A stretch of DNA of 64,000 nucleotides from Clostridiales bacterium (GTDB lineage Bacteria > Bacillota > Clostridia > Oscillospirales > Oscillospiraceae), in contig DXYV01000001.1 of the NCBI GenBank assembly GCA_019415645.1, positions 62,001 to 126,000 of the forward strand. Direction: 5' to 3'. The notes below the pieces were generated by a model, which saw only the letters and a list, made by a program, of their open reading frames with translations, was not told the DNA's origin and searched no databases. Numbering within the stretch: position 1 is the stretch's first letter; each line of letters begins with the position of its first letter. The position numbers were made by a program, and so were the translations under genes. Positions 26,891 to 35,565 of the stretch are shown piece by piece.

Positions 26891-29059
26891 ATGAGTATCA
26901 AAATCGCGCTGGCAGGCAATCCGAACAGCGGAAAAACCACCCTGTTCAATGCTCTGACCGGCTCCAACCAGTACGTGGGCAACTGGCCCGGCGTCACGGT
27001 GGAAAAGAAGGAGGGCAAGCTGAAGGGTCACAAGGACGTGATCATTCAGGACCTGCCGGGCATCTATTCCCTGTCCCCCTATACGCTGGAGGAAGTGGTG
27101 GCCCGGAATTATCTGGTGGGCGAGAAGCCCGACGCCATTCTGAACATCGTGGACGGTACCAACATCGAGCGCAACCTCTACCTGACCACCCAGCTCATCG
27201 AGCTGGGCCTGCCCGTGGTGGTGGCGGTCAACATGATCGACCTGGTGCGCAAGAACGGCGACCAGATCGACCTGAAGAAGCTGGGTGAGGCACTGGGCTG
27301 CGAGGTCGTGGCCATCTCCGCCCTGAAGGGCGAGGGCGGCATGGAAGCCGCTGAGAAGGCGCTGTCCTTGGCCCAGAACCACCAGACCGGCGAGCTGCCC
27401 CATGTCTTTACCGGCAGCGTGGAGCACGCCATCGCCCACATCGAGGAGTCCATCCAGGGCAAGGTGGACGAGCGCTACCTGCGCTGGTACGCCATCAAGG
27501 TCTTTGAGCGGGACGAGCGCGTGCTGGCCGAGCTCAACCTCGGCGCCGACCTGAAGGCTCACCTGGAGGAGCACACCGCCGACTGCGAAAAGGAGCTGGA
27601 CGACGACGCCGAGAGCATCATCACCAACCAGCGCTATACTTACATCAACCGCGTGGTCACCAAGGCCGTGAAGAAGAAAGCAGCCCGGCACAGCCTGACC
27701 ACCTCCGACAAGATCGACAAGATCGTCACCAACCGCGTGCTGGCTCTGCCCATCTTCGTGGTTATCATGTTCGCCGTTTATTGGATCGCCATGGGTCCCT
27801 TCGGCACCTTCCTGACCGACTGGACCAACGACGTGCTGGGCACCGCCTGGCTGGTGGAGATCCCCCGGGCCGCCCTGGAGAGCTGGGGCGTCAACGACAT
27901 ACTTGTGGGCCTGATCTGCGACGGCGCCCTGTCCGGTGTTGGCGCGGTGCTGGGCTTCGTACCTCAGATGCTGGTGCTCTTCTTCCTGCTGGCCATTCTG
28001 GAGGACATCGGCTACATGGCCCGAATCGCCTTCATCATGGACCGCATCTTCCGTAAGTTCGGCCTGTCCGGCAAGAGCTTTATCCCCATGCTGGTGGGCA
28101 CCGGCTGCGGTGTGCCCGGCGTCATGGCCTCGCGCACCATCGAGAGCGAGCGCGACCGGCGCATGACCATCATGACCACCTGCTTCATTCCCTGCGGCGC
28201 CAAGATGCCCATCATCGGCCTGATCGCCGGCGCCCTGTTCAACAACTCCGGCCTGGTGGCCGTGTCCGCCTACTTCATCGGTGTGGCGGCCATCGTCATC
28301 TCGGGTATCATTCTGAAGAAGACCAAGCTGTTTGCCGGTGATCCCGCTCCCTTTGTCATGGAGCTGCCCGCCTATCACATTCCCTCCGCCGGCAACGTGC
28401 TGCGGGCGACCTGGGAGCGCGGCTGGTCCTTCATCAAGCGGGCCGGTACCGTCATTCTGGCTTCCACCATCGTTCTGTGGTTCCTCCAGGGCTTCGGCTG
28501 GGAGAACGGCGCCTTCGGCATGGTGGAGGACATGAACAACTCCGTGCTGGCGGCCATCGGCGGCGCCATCGCCTTCATCTTCGCTCCCCTGGGCTTCGGC
28601 AACTGGCGGGCCACCGTGGCCACGGTCACCGGCCTGATCGCCAAAGAGAACGTGGTCGCCACCTTCGGCGTGCTGTACAACTTTGCCGGGGAACTCAGCG
28701 AGAACGGCGACGAAATCTGGGGTCTGGTGGCCGCGGATTACACCGCCCTCTCCGCCTACTCCTTCATGATCTTCAACCTGCTGTGCGCCCCCTGCTTCGC
28801 CGCTATGGGCGCCATCAAGCGGGAGATGAACAACGGCAAGTGGACCGCCATTGCCATCGGCTATATGTGCGGCTTCGCCTACATCGTCTCTCTGATCGTC
28901 TATCAGCTGGGCGGCCTGTTCACCGGCGAGGTCTCCTTCGGTGCGGGCACTGTGGTGGCCCTGGCCGCGCTGATCGCCCTGATCTATCTGATGGTCCGCA
29001 AAAACAAGTACGACGAGAACACCCTGACGGTGCGTGCCGTCGCCGCGGCCCAGAAGTAA
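26891..29059 (+). CDS. feoB: Ferrous iron transporter B
   Basis: This 722-residue Fe2+ transporter has an N-terminal G domain (G1 GNPNSGKTTLFN at 9-20, G3 DLPGIYSLSPY, G4 NMID) and a spacer (KVDERYLRWYAIKVFERDE). A membrane domain with two Gate motifs carries the conserved GTGCGVPG and PCGAKMPI segments. AGAAGGGAG precedes the ATG. It is the main ferrous iron importer of the operon and the central gene of the iron block. Confidence 0.97.
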   Translation: MSIKIALAGNPNSGKTTLFNALTGSNQYVGNWPGVTVEKKEGKLKGHKDVIIQDLPGIYSLSPYTLEEVVARNYLVGEKPDAILNIVDGTNIERNLYLTTQLIELGLPVVVAVNMIDLVRKNGDQIDLKKLGEALGCEVVAISALKGEGGMEAAEKALSLAQNHQTGELPHVFTGSVEHAIAHIEESIQGKVDERYLRWYAIKVFERDERVLAELNLGADLKAHLEEHTADCEKELDDDAESIITNQRYTYINRVVTKAVKKKAARHSLTTSDKIDKIVTNRVLALPIFVVIMFAVYWIAMGPFGTFLTDWTNDVLGTAWLVEIPRAALESWGVNDILVGLICDGALSGVGAVLGFVPQMLVLFFLLAILEDIGYMARIAFIMDRIFRKFGLSGKSFIPMLVGTGCGVPGVMASRTIESERDRRMTIMTTCFIPCGAKMPIIGLIAGALFNNSGLVAVSAYFIGVAAIVISGIILKKTKLFAGDPAPFVMELPAYHIPSAGNVLRATWERGWSFIKRAGTVILASTIVLWFLQGFGWENGAFGMVEDMNNSVLAAIGGAIAFIFAPLGFGNWRATVATVTGLIAKENVVATFGVLYNFAGELSENGDEIWGLVAADYTALSAYSFMIFNLLCAPCFAAMGAIKREMNNGKWTAIAIGYMCGFAYIVSLIVYQLGGLFTGEVSFGAGTVVALAALIALIYLMVRKNKYDENTLTVRAVAAAQK

Positions 29060-29100
29060 GGCCCCTCTGTGCGGGGGATACTCCGGAGCCTGCATACCTG

Positions 29101-29133
29101 CCAAAGCGGAGCGGAACATCCGCTCCGCTTTGG
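29101..29133 (+). terminator. Hairpin between feoB and the Cys-rich peptide gene
   Basis: Perfect CCAAAGCGGAGCGG/CCGCTCCGCTTTGG stem without a good T-run. It may stabilise the feoB mRNA end or attenuate read-through. Confidence 0.5.
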
Positions 29134-29155
29134 CCCATAAAAGGAGGTCTTTCTT

Positions 29156-29320
29156 ATGAATCCCGCCACCATACTTGTCGGGCTGCTGGTCCTGGCCATT
29201 TTTGTGGCCATTATCGCCCGCGGCATTTATAACCGCAGGCATCACAAGGGCAGCTGCAGTTGCGGGGGCAGCTGCGGCAGCTGTCCCTCCAGCGGCCTGT
29301 GCCACCCCAAGGAATCCTAA
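29156..29320 (+). CDS. FeoB-associated Cys-rich membrane protein
   Basis: This 54-residue protein has a single membrane helix (MNPATILVGLLVLAIFVAII) and a Cys/Gly tail, GSCSCGGSCGSCPSSGLCH, with six cysteines. It matches the FeoB-associated family (PF12669), which often follows feoB in Firmicutes and may bind incoming Fe2+. AAAGGAGGT precedes the ATG. It is too short for standard ORF calling but well supported by context. Confidence 0.88.
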   Translation: MNPATILVGLLVLAIFVAIIARGIYNRRHHKGSCSCGGSCGSCPSSGLCHPKES

Positions 29321-29327
29321 ATCGCGA

Positions 29328-29358
29328 AGGGCGCGGACAACCGTGTTGTCCGCGCCTT
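29328..29358 (+). terminator. Hairpin ahead of the DtxR-like gene
   Basis: AGGGCGCGGACAAC/GTTGTCCGCGCCTT stem followed by TTCCC; a partial terminator between the feo genes and the repressor gene. Confidence 0.55.
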
Positions 29359-29377
29359 TCCCACAGGGAGGTGTTTT

Positions 29378-29749
29378 ATGGAGCTGACCAATACCCATAT
29401 GCGCTATCTGGTCGCCATCTATTGCCTGACCCGAACGCAGGAGGAGGTCTCCTCCCTGGACATTGCCGGCTTTCTGGGCGTCAAAAAGGCGTCAGTCTCC
29501 CGGATGACGCCGGTGCTCATGAAAAAGCAGCTTCTGGTCAAGGAGAAATACGGGAAGGTCTATCTGACCGGGAAAGGCTACCGGTTGGCCAAACAGATGG
29601 TGCAGCAGATTGAGCAGCTGTCCGACCTGATCCGCGGGGCCCTGCCTCTGTCCGAGCCCGAGGTCTGGACCGCGGCCTGTGCCGCGGCCTGCGCCCTGGC
29701 CGAGCAGCGGCAGGCAAATCCCCCCCAGGCGGCACAGCCGTCCGGATGA
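29378..29749 (+). CDS. DtxR/MntR-like metal-dependent transcriptional repressor
   Basis: This 123-residue winged-helix protein starts MELTNTHMRYLVAIYCL and has a helix-turn-helix SSLDIAGFLGVKKASVSRM followed by the wing YLTGKGYRLAKQM. It has the N-terminal DNA-binding half of DtxR/MntR, but the C-terminal part is short, so the dimerisation and metal-sensing region is reduced. It is the best candidate in the window to bind the GTTAG-N6-CTAAC boxes, whose arms resemble DtxR/IdeR operators. AGGGAGGTGTTTT precedes the ATG. Confidence 0.82.
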   Translation: MELTNTHMRYLVAIYCLTRTQEEVSSLDIAGFLGVKKASVSRMTPVLMKKQLLVKEKYGKVYLTGKGYRLAKQMVQQIEQLSDLIRGALPLSEPEVWTAACAAACALAEQRQANPPQAAQPSG

Positions 29750-29805
29750 AAGCGGCTCTGGGAAGGGCCGTTTTCATCCTGGCGTTTCGGAAAGGGGGTG
29801 CACCG

Positions 29806-29886
29806 ATGAAACAGCACAGGTTTTGGGCCTGGGCCGCGCTGGCCTGCATGGCCATGGCCATGTTTACCGGGATGAAGCACAAATAA
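29806..29886 (+). CDS. Small hydrophobic peptide (26 aa)
   Basis: This frame of 26 codons (MKQHRFWAWAALACMAMAMF followed by TGMKHK) starts behind AAAGGGGGTG. It is a short amphipathic or membrane-spanning helix with basic ends. Its tight position between the repressor gene and DUF6110 in a same-strand series supports a real small protein. No function is known. Confidence 0.6.
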   Translation: MKQHRFWAWAALACMAMAMFTGMKHK

Positions 29887-29908
29887 AGAGACAGAAAGGA
29901 ACATCGTT

Positions 29909-30169
29909 ATGTTGGATTGGAAAAAGATCGCCCTGTTTGCAGGCGGCGCCCTGTTCGGCTCCGCCGGTATCAAGCTGCTCAGCAGCAAAGACGCCCGTAA
30001 AGTCTACGCCCACACCACCGCCGCCGTGCTGCGGGCCAGGGAGAGCGTGATGACCACGGTCACCAAGATGCAGGAGGGCGCCGATGACATCCTGGCCGAG
30101 GCCAAGGACATCAACGAAGCCCGTGCCCAGGCGGAGGAGACCGTGGACGACGCGGCCGACCACGCCTGA
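29909..30169 (+). CDS. DUF6110 family protein
   Basis: This 86-residue protein starts MLDWKKIALFAGGALFGSAG, with a short N-terminal hydrophobic helix followed by a long Ala/Glu-rich helix (SKDARKVYAHTTAAVLRARE). The family is typically encoded just ahead of a metal P-type ATPase in clostridia, as here. It may be a membrane-attached accessory of that pump, but no activity is known. GAAAGGAAC precedes the ATG. Confidence 0.82.
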   Translation: MLDWKKIALFAGGALFGSAGIKLLSSKDARKVYAHTTAAVLRARESVMTTVTKMQEGADDILAEAKDINEARAQAEETVDDAADHA

Positions 30170-30186
30170 AGATACGGCATTTCACG

Positions 30187-32274
30187 ATGAAATGCGTCAT
30201 TTTGCATGAGAGCCGGGGCCGGCTGCGGGTCCACCTGGTTCAGCCGCGCATGAGCCTGCGTCAGGCTGACCTGCTGGCCGGCTATCTGGAGGAGCTGTCC
30301 TTTGTCCGCCAGGTCAAGGTCTATGACCGCACCGGCGATGCGGTGATTCGCTATGAGGGCGGGCGTCAGGCGGTCCTGACCGCCCTGGCCAGGTTCCGCT
30401 ACGACGACGAGGCCCTCTGTACCCGGGTACCGGAAAATACCGGCCGCGCGCTCAACCGCTACTATCAGGACAAGCTGGTGGACATGGTAGTGGGCCGAAT
30501 CCTGCGCAAGCTGTTCCTCCCGCCCCTCCTGCGGACGGTGTGGGCGGCGGTGCGCTGCGTGCCCTACCTGCTGCGCGGCGTGCGCTGCCTGCTGCGCGGC
30601 CACCTGCGGGTGGAGGTGCTGGACGCCATCTCCATCGGGGTGTCCATGGCCCGGGGCGATTCTTCCACCGCCTCCTCCGTCATGTTCCTGCTCAAGCTGG
30701 GGGAGCTGCTGGAGGAGTGGACCCACAAAAAATCGGTGGACGACCTGGCCCGCAGCATGGCGCTGGACGTGGACCGGGTCTGGCTGTGCACCCCTGCCGG
30801 CGAGGTCCTCACCCCGCTGGGCCAGGTGCGCTCCGGCGACCGGATTCGAGTGCGCACCGGCAGTCTCATTCCGCTGGACGGCAAAGTCCTCGCCGGCGAG
30901 GCCATGGTCAACCAGGCCTCCCTCACCGGTGAATCCGTCCCCATTCCCAAGCGCCCGGGCAGCCTGGTCTACGCGGGCACCGTGGTAGAGGAGGGGGCGT
31001 GCACCGTGGAGGTCTCGGTCAACTCCGGCGAGAGCCGGTATGACCGGATCGTATCCATGATTGAAGAATCGGAGAAGCTGAAATCCGCCGCAGAGAACCA
31101 GGCCGCCAATCTGGCGGACAAGCTGGTGCCTTACAGTCTGATGGGGACCCTGCTGACCTATGCCCTGACCCGAAACGTCACCCGGGCTATCTCCATTTTG
31201 ATGGTGGACTTCTCCTGCGCTCTGAAGCTGGCCATGCCCCTGGCCGTACTTTCCGCCATGCGGGAGGCCGGCCGCGGACACGTCACGGTCAAGGGCGGCA
31301 AATATCTGGAGGCCATCGCCCAGGCGGACACGCTGGTGTTCGACAAGACCGGCACCCTCACCCGCTCGTGCCCCACTGTGGTGGACGTGATTCCCTTCGG
31401 CGGGAACGACCCCCGGGAGATGCTCCGCCTGGCCGCCTGCCTGGAGGAGCACTACCCCCACTCGGTGGCCAACGCCGTGGTGCGGGCGGCCAAGGAGCGC
31501 GGATTGGCCCACGAGGAGATGCACGCCCAGGTGGAATATCTGGTGGCGCACGGAATCTCCTCCACGGTCAACGGCGTACGCACCATCATCGGCAGCCAGC
31601 ATTTTGTCTTTGAGGATGAGGGCTGTACCATTCCCCCGGGGGAACAGGCCCGTTTCGACGCCCTTCCGCCGGAGTGCTCGCACCTCTTCCTGGCTGTGGG
31701 GGGCGTGCTGGCGGCCGTAATCTGCATCTCTGACCCGCTGCGGCCCGAGGCCGCCGAGGTGGTGCGCGCTCTGCGCGCTCTGGGCATCCAAAAGATCACC
31801 ATGCTCACCGGGGACAATGAGCGCACCGCCGCGGCCATCGCCCGGCAGGTGGGGGTGGACGAGTACCGCTCCGAAGTCCTGCCCGAGGACAAGGCCGCTT
31901 ATGTGGAGGCCGAGCGCGCCGCCGGCCGCACGGTGGTGATGATCGGCGACGGAATCAACGATTCCCCCGCCCTGTCGGCGGCCAATGTGGGCATCGCCAT
32001 CAGCGACGGCGCGGCCATCGCCCGGGAGATCGCCGACGTGACCATCGCTGCCGACGACCTGGCCCAGCTGGTGGCCCTCAAGAAGCTGTCCGACGCCCTG
32101 ATGGCCCGCATCCGCTTCAACTACCGCTTTGTAATGGGCTTCAACGGCACGCTGATCGCCCTGGGCGCGCTGGGGGTGCTTCCGCCCTCGGCCTCCGCCT
32201 TGCTGCACAACCTGAGCACCCTGGCTATCAGCCTGAAAAGCATGACCAACCTTCTGGAGACCGGCGAGGCGTGA
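30187..32274 (+). CDS. Heavy-metal P1B-type ATPase with atypical SCA membrane motif
   Basis: This 695-residue pump has the phosphorylation site DKTGTLT (Asp386), the TGES actuator loop (SLTGESVPI), the ATP-site sequence EHYPHS and the hinge MLTGDN...GDGINDSPAL. The metal-binding membrane motif is Ser-Cys-Ala (Cys344, DFSCALKLAMPL) instead of Cys-Pro-Cys, and the N-terminal region is HMA-like without a CxxC. The substrate therefore may not be copper or zinc. Position after the Feo genes, a DtxR-like repressor and DUF6110 points to iron or manganese efflux or trafficking. The start has no strong ribosome site and may depend on coupling to DUF6110, 17 bp upstream. Confidence 0.88.
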   Translation: MKCVILHESRGRLRVHLVQPRMSLRQADLLAGYLEELSFVRQVKVYDRTGDAVIRYEGGRQAVLTALARFRYDDEALCTRVPENTGRALNRYYQDKLVDMVVGRILRKLFLPPLLRTVWAAVRCVPYLLRGVRCLLRGHLRVEVLDAISIGVSMARGDSSTASSVMFLLKLGELLEEWTHKKSVDDLARSMALDVDRVWLCTPAGEVLTPLGQVRSGDRIRVRTGSLIPLDGKVLAGEAMVNQASLTGESVPIPKRPGSLVYAGTVVEEGACTVEVSVNSGESRYDRIVSMIEESEKLKSAAENQAANLADKLVPYSLMGTLLTYALTRNVTRAISILMVDFSCALKLAMPLAVLSAMREAGRGHVTVKGGKYLEAIAQADTLVFDKTGTLTRSCPTVVDVIPFGGNDPREMLRLAACLEEHYPHSVANAVVRAAKERGLAHEEMHAQVEYLVAHGISSTVNGVRTIIGSQHFVFEDEGCTIPPGEQARFDALPPECSHLFLAVGGVLAAVICISDPLRPEAAEVVRALRALGIQKITMLTGDNERTAAAIARQVGVDEYRSEVLPEDKAAYVEAERAAGRTVVMIGDGINDSPALSAANVGIAISDGAAIAREIADVTIAADDLAQLVALKKLSDALMARIRFNYRFVMGFNGTLIALGALGVLPPSASALLHNLSTLAISLKSMTNLLETGEA

Positions 32275-32290
32275 TCCCTGCGGTCTGTTC

Positions 32291-32339
32291 TCCGGCGGGA
32301 GACGGGACAAATGGAGTCCCGCTTTCCGCCGGATTTTTA
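32291..32339 (+). terminator. Terminator of the iron block
   Basis: TCCGGCGG/CCGCCGGA stem enclosing an inner GACGGGACAAATGGAGTCCC hairpin, followed by TTTTTA. Confidence 0.8.
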
Positions 32340-32388
32340 TTCGTCCGCCGTGTCCTTCGGAACCAACCGGTCCCAGCGGATCGCCGTG

Positions 32389-32469
32389 TTCTGTGTGCTT
32401 TCAGCACAGAAAGACTGCCGTTTTTTTATTCTGGGAACCAATTACAAGGGAAATTGCCTTTGTTATAAT
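32389..32469 (+). promoter_or_regulatory. Promoter/operator segment of FAD gene 1, shared with FAD gene 2
   Basis: A TTCTGTG...CACAGAA inverted repeat (32389-32411), then a T-run, then GGGAACCAATTACAAG and -10 TATAAT (32464-32469) with TTACAA as -35. Almost the same 80-bp arrangement is found in reverse at 37320-37397 before the other FAD gene. Confidence 0.75.
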
Positions 32470-32507
32470 TAGATTATCAGATAATTTGGAAAGGAGCGGC
32501 ATATCCC

Positions 32508-34004
32508 TTGGAGAAACACTGTGACATTTTGGTTTTGGGCGGCGGCGGCTCCGGCATGGTGGCGGCAGCCCGGGCCGCGGAGCGCTCGGGCAAACGCGTG
32601 ATCGTGCTGGAAAAGAGCAAAACCATCGGCGGCGGCATGCTGTTCGCCTCCACCATGCGCACCTTCCGCAGCAAGTGGCAGGAGGAGCGGGGCATTCCCG
32701 ACCAGTCCAACGACTTCCTGCGCCGGATGATGGATCTGACTCTGTGGAAGCTGGACCCCGAACTGGTGCGCAATGCCATTCTGGGCACCGGAGCCTTCTT
32801 CGACTGGTACAGCCAGCATGAGCTGCCGGAAGTATTGGCCCGCTACGAGGCCCGGCCCTATGTGTTCGATATCCCGGTGAACGGTCAGCCCGGCCCCCAG
32901 GTGGACGGCTTCCACAACGGTTCCGGCCGCCTGATCATGGAGGCCATGACCCGCCTGTGCCAGTCTCTGGGCGTAGAACTTCTCACCCAGCACCGGGCCG
33001 TGGACGCGGAGGTGACCGACGGCCGCATCACCGCCATTCTCGCCCAGTCGCCCGACGGGCCGGTGCGCATCACCTGCCAGGTCTGCATCCTGGCCTGCGG
33101 CAGCTGGATCTGCAACCGCTCGGTGGTGGAAAAGGTCTGCCCGGCCTTCCTGGATGCGGAGGTGTTCCCCAATGCCCACCAGAATCCCAACTACACCGGC
33201 GACGGCCTGCCCATCGCGGAAAAAGCCGGCGCCCTGGTGGACTGGGACAGCTTCTGCCTGCGGCTCATGGGTCCCATCTGCAGCTTCGGCGAGCAGTCCA
33301 AGTTTGACGCGCTCACCCACACCGACCGGGCCATTCTGGTGGACCTGAACGCCCGGCGCTTTGTGGCCGAGCCCATGGCACCCCGCATTGACCCCTTCGA
33401 CACCGGCCACATTCTGCTCCAGCATCCCCGGGGCAAGGCCTACTTCCTCTTCTCCTCCAACACCCTGCAGGCCGTCATCGACGACTCCAAAGCCAACGGC
33501 GACAGCCCCGACTTCGATCCTTTCGGCATTCCCGCCCTGCCGCCCCTTCAGGAGGTGGATCGCTGGTTCCGGGACTCCATGGCCAAAGGCAGCAAGGAGG
33601 CCTGTGCGGCCGAGACCGTGGAGGAGCTGGCCGCCCTTATCGGGCTGGACCCGGTCCAGCTGCGGGCCACGGTGGACGCCTACAACGCTTCCTGTGCCGA
33701 GGGGCTGGACTGGAACTATTTCAAGGAGCCCGCCTCCCTGCTGCCCCTGTCCGAGGGCCCCTTCTACGCCCTGGGCGGAAAGCTGTCCACCGACGGCGCC
33801 TTCGGCGGCGTGCGGGTGGACGCCTCCATGCATGCCTATGGCCAGGACGGCACACGGGTGGACGGCCTGTATGTCACCGGCGATTTCGCCTCCGGCCGTC
33901 ACATCGTTCTGGGCGGCATCAAGAAGCAGGTGCTCAACGACATGTCCTGGGCCCTGTCCTCCGGCTTCCTGGCCGGTACCAGCGCCGCCGACGCTCTGGC
34001 GTGA
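32508..34004 (+). CDS. FAD-dependent oxidoreductase (fumarate reductase/succinate dehydrogenase flavoprotein-like)
   Basis: This 498-residue flavoprotein starts with TTG (AAGGAG 11 bases upstream). The FAD-binding Rossmann motif ILVLGGGGSGMVAA is at 7-20, and GDFASGRHIVLGGIK near the end closes the FAD site. The fold is that of FrdA/flavocytochrome c/KstD-type enzymes, with no heme, FMN-binding or ferredoxin domain attached. It probably reduces or desaturates an organic acid or a related C=C bond. It shares a promoter segment with the ferredoxin-fused paralog at 35566-37272 and is convergent with that operon, so the two may be co-expressed parts of one pathway. Confidence 0.88.
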   Translation: MEKHCDILVLGGGGSGMVAAARAAERSGKRVIVLEKSKTIGGGMLFASTMRTFRSKWQEERGIPDQSNDFLRRMMDLTLWKLDPELVRNAILGTGAFFDWYSQHELPEVLARYEARPYVFDIPVNGQPGPQVDGFHNGSGRLIMEAMTRLCQSLGVELLTQHRAVDAEVTDGRITAILAQSPDGPVRITCQVCILACGSWICNRSVVEKVCPAFLDAEVFPNAHQNPNYTGDGLPIAEKAGALVDWDSFCLRLMGPICSFGEQSKFDALTHTDRAILVDLNARRFVAEPMAPRIDPFDTGHILLQHPRGKAYFLFSSNTLQAVIDDSKANGDSPDFDPFGIPALPPLQEVDRWFRDSMAKGSKEACAAETVEELAALIGLDPVQLRATVDAYNASCAEGLDWNYFKEPASLLPLSEGPFYALGGKLSTDGAFGGVRVDASMHAYGQDGTRVDGLYVTGDFASGRHIVLGGIKKQVLNDMSWALSSGFLAGTSAADALA

Positions 34005-34039
34005 CAAGGTTTCTGCCTTCCCCTCCACAAGCACAAAAG

Positions 34040-34078
34040 GCCCGCCGCAAAACCGTTGGTTTTGCGGCGGGCTTTGTT
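34040..34078. terminator. Bidirectional terminator between convergent FAD units
   Basis: GCCCGCCGCAAAAC/GTTTTGCGGCGGGC perfect stem with T-rich flanks. Confidence 0.9.
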
Positions 34079-34085
34079 GTTTTCT

Positions 34086-35549
34086 TTACTTCAGGAATTC
34101 TCCCACGGCCTTGGCACAATCCCGGCCGTCAGCCATGGCTTTCACCACCAGGGACTGACCGGTGCGGCAGTCGCCGCAGGCAAAGACCTTGGCCACGTTG
34201 GTGGCGTAGCCCTGGGCGGCCAGATTGCTGCGCGCGTCCGTGGTCACGCCGAAAGCTTCGGCCACGTCGGGGCAGGGGCCCAGGAAGCCGGCGGCCACGA
34301 TGAGCAGCTGGCAGGGAACGGTACGCTCCGTGCCCGGGCGCTCCCGCATGGTCAGACGGAACTGCGCGTCATACACCGGCTCCAGCTCCACCAGCGTCAC
34401 CGCGCACAGATTGCCCGTCTCGTCGGCCTGCACTGCCTTGACGGTAGTCTGATAGACATGGGGATCGACGCCGAACTTGGTACGGTACTCCTCCTGGCTG
34501 CTGTCGGTCTTGACCTCCGGGGCCCGCGGGGGATGGGGCTCGTGGAGGATCTGCCGGCCATACTTGGCGGGCAGCATCTCGATCTGGGTCACCGAAGCGC
34601 AGCCGGTGCGCAGGCTGGTGCCCACACAGTCGTTGCCGGTATCGCCGCCGCCCACGATGACCACATGCTTGCCCTGGGCGGAGATATTCCGGCCGTCGCT
34701 CAGGCCGGAGTCCAGCAGAGACTTGGTGTTGGAGGTCAGGAACTCCACCGCGCCGTGGATTCCCTGCACGCCTTCGGCCCCCTCCAGGGACAAGGTCCGG
34801 GCCTTGCCGGTTCCCACGCAGAGGACCACCGCGTCATACTGGGTGGTCAGCTCCTGCGCGGATACCTCCGCACCTACGCGCACGCCGGTGCGGAAGGTCA
34901 CGCCCTGGGCCTGCATGGCCTCCACCTTGCGGGCCACCACGCCCTTCTCCAGCTTCATGTTGGGAATGCCATATTCCAGCAGGCCGCCGGGGCGGTCGCT
35001 GGCCTCGTAGACGGTTACGGCGTGGCCCTGATCGGCCAGGCACTGGGCCGCCGCCAGTCCGGCGGGGCCGGAACCCACCACCGCCACCTGCTTGCCGGTG
35101 GGCTGGACCTTGGGCTCTGCCTTCCCGGCGGCGTAGTGCTGCTCCACCACAAACCGCTCCAGCCGGCCGATGCCCACAGCCTGGGTCTTGATGGCCCGGG
35201 TGCAGTTGGACTGGCACTGCTTCTCCTGGGGACAGACCCGGGAACACATCTCGGGCAGAGGAGAGGCGGAACGAATGAGCTGATAGGCTCCCTCATAATC
35301 TTTGGCCCGCACCTTGGCGATGAAATCCGTCACCGGCACGCCGGCGGGACAGTGGTTGGCACACCAGTGGGTGGGGCACTTGAGGCAGCGGCTGGCCTCG
35401 GTCTGGGCCTCCTCCTCCGTATAGGTGTGCTCCACCTCGTCAAAGCTGGTCAGCCGCTGCTCCATGGGCAGCTTGCCGTTGGGGGTGCGCTCCGGGTCCA
35501 GGTTGGGATCTACCACCGGAACGAAAACCGAATTATCGGGCATAAACAT
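34086..35549 (-). CDS. GltD-like NAD(P)H oxidoreductase with N-terminal Fe-S domain
   Basis: This 487-residue protein is of the glutamate synthase small-subunit type. The N-terminal Cys-rich domain (CLKCPTHWCANHCPAGVP, then CSRVCPQEKQCQSNC) binds two [4Fe-4S] clusters. It is followed by FAD (VAVVGSGPAGLAAAQCL) and NAD(P)H (VVIVGGGDTGNDC) sites. No glutamate synthase large subunit is nearby. It follows the ferredoxin-fused FAD enzyme by 16 bp, with its ribosome site AAAGGAGG inside the end of that gene. It probably passes electrons from NAD(P)H to the FAD reductase. Confidence 0.9.
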   Translation of the reverse strand: MFMPDNSVFVPVVDPNLDPERTPNGKLPMEQRLTSFDEVEHTYTEEEAQTEASRCLKCPTHWCANHCPAGVPVTDFIAKVRAKDYEGAYQLIRSASPLPEMCSRVCPQEKQCQSNCTRAIKTQAVGIGRLERFVVEQHYAAGKAEPKVQPTGKQVAVVGSGPAGLAAAQCLADQGHAVTVYEASDRPGGLLEYGIPNMKLEKGVVARKVEAMQAQGVTFRTGVRVGAEVSAQELTTQYDAVVLCVGTGKARTLSLEGAEGVQGIHGAVEFLTSNTKSLLDSGLSDGRNISAQGKHVVIVGGGDTGNDCVGTSLRTGCASVTQIEMLPAKYGRQILHEPHPPRAPEVKTDSSQEEYRTKFGVDPHVYQTTVKAVQADETGNLCAVTLVELEPVYDAQFRLTMRERPGTERTVPCQLLIVAAGFLGPCPDVAEAFGVTTDARSNLAAQGYATNVAKVFACGDCRTGQSLVVKAMADGRDCAKAVGEFLK

Positions 35550-35565
35550 GTTCCATTCCTCCTTT

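Noticed and set aside
26696..29398. 900-codon minus-strand frame opposite feoB
   Set aside because: Antisense shadow; feoB on the other strand has all GTPase and Gate motifs.
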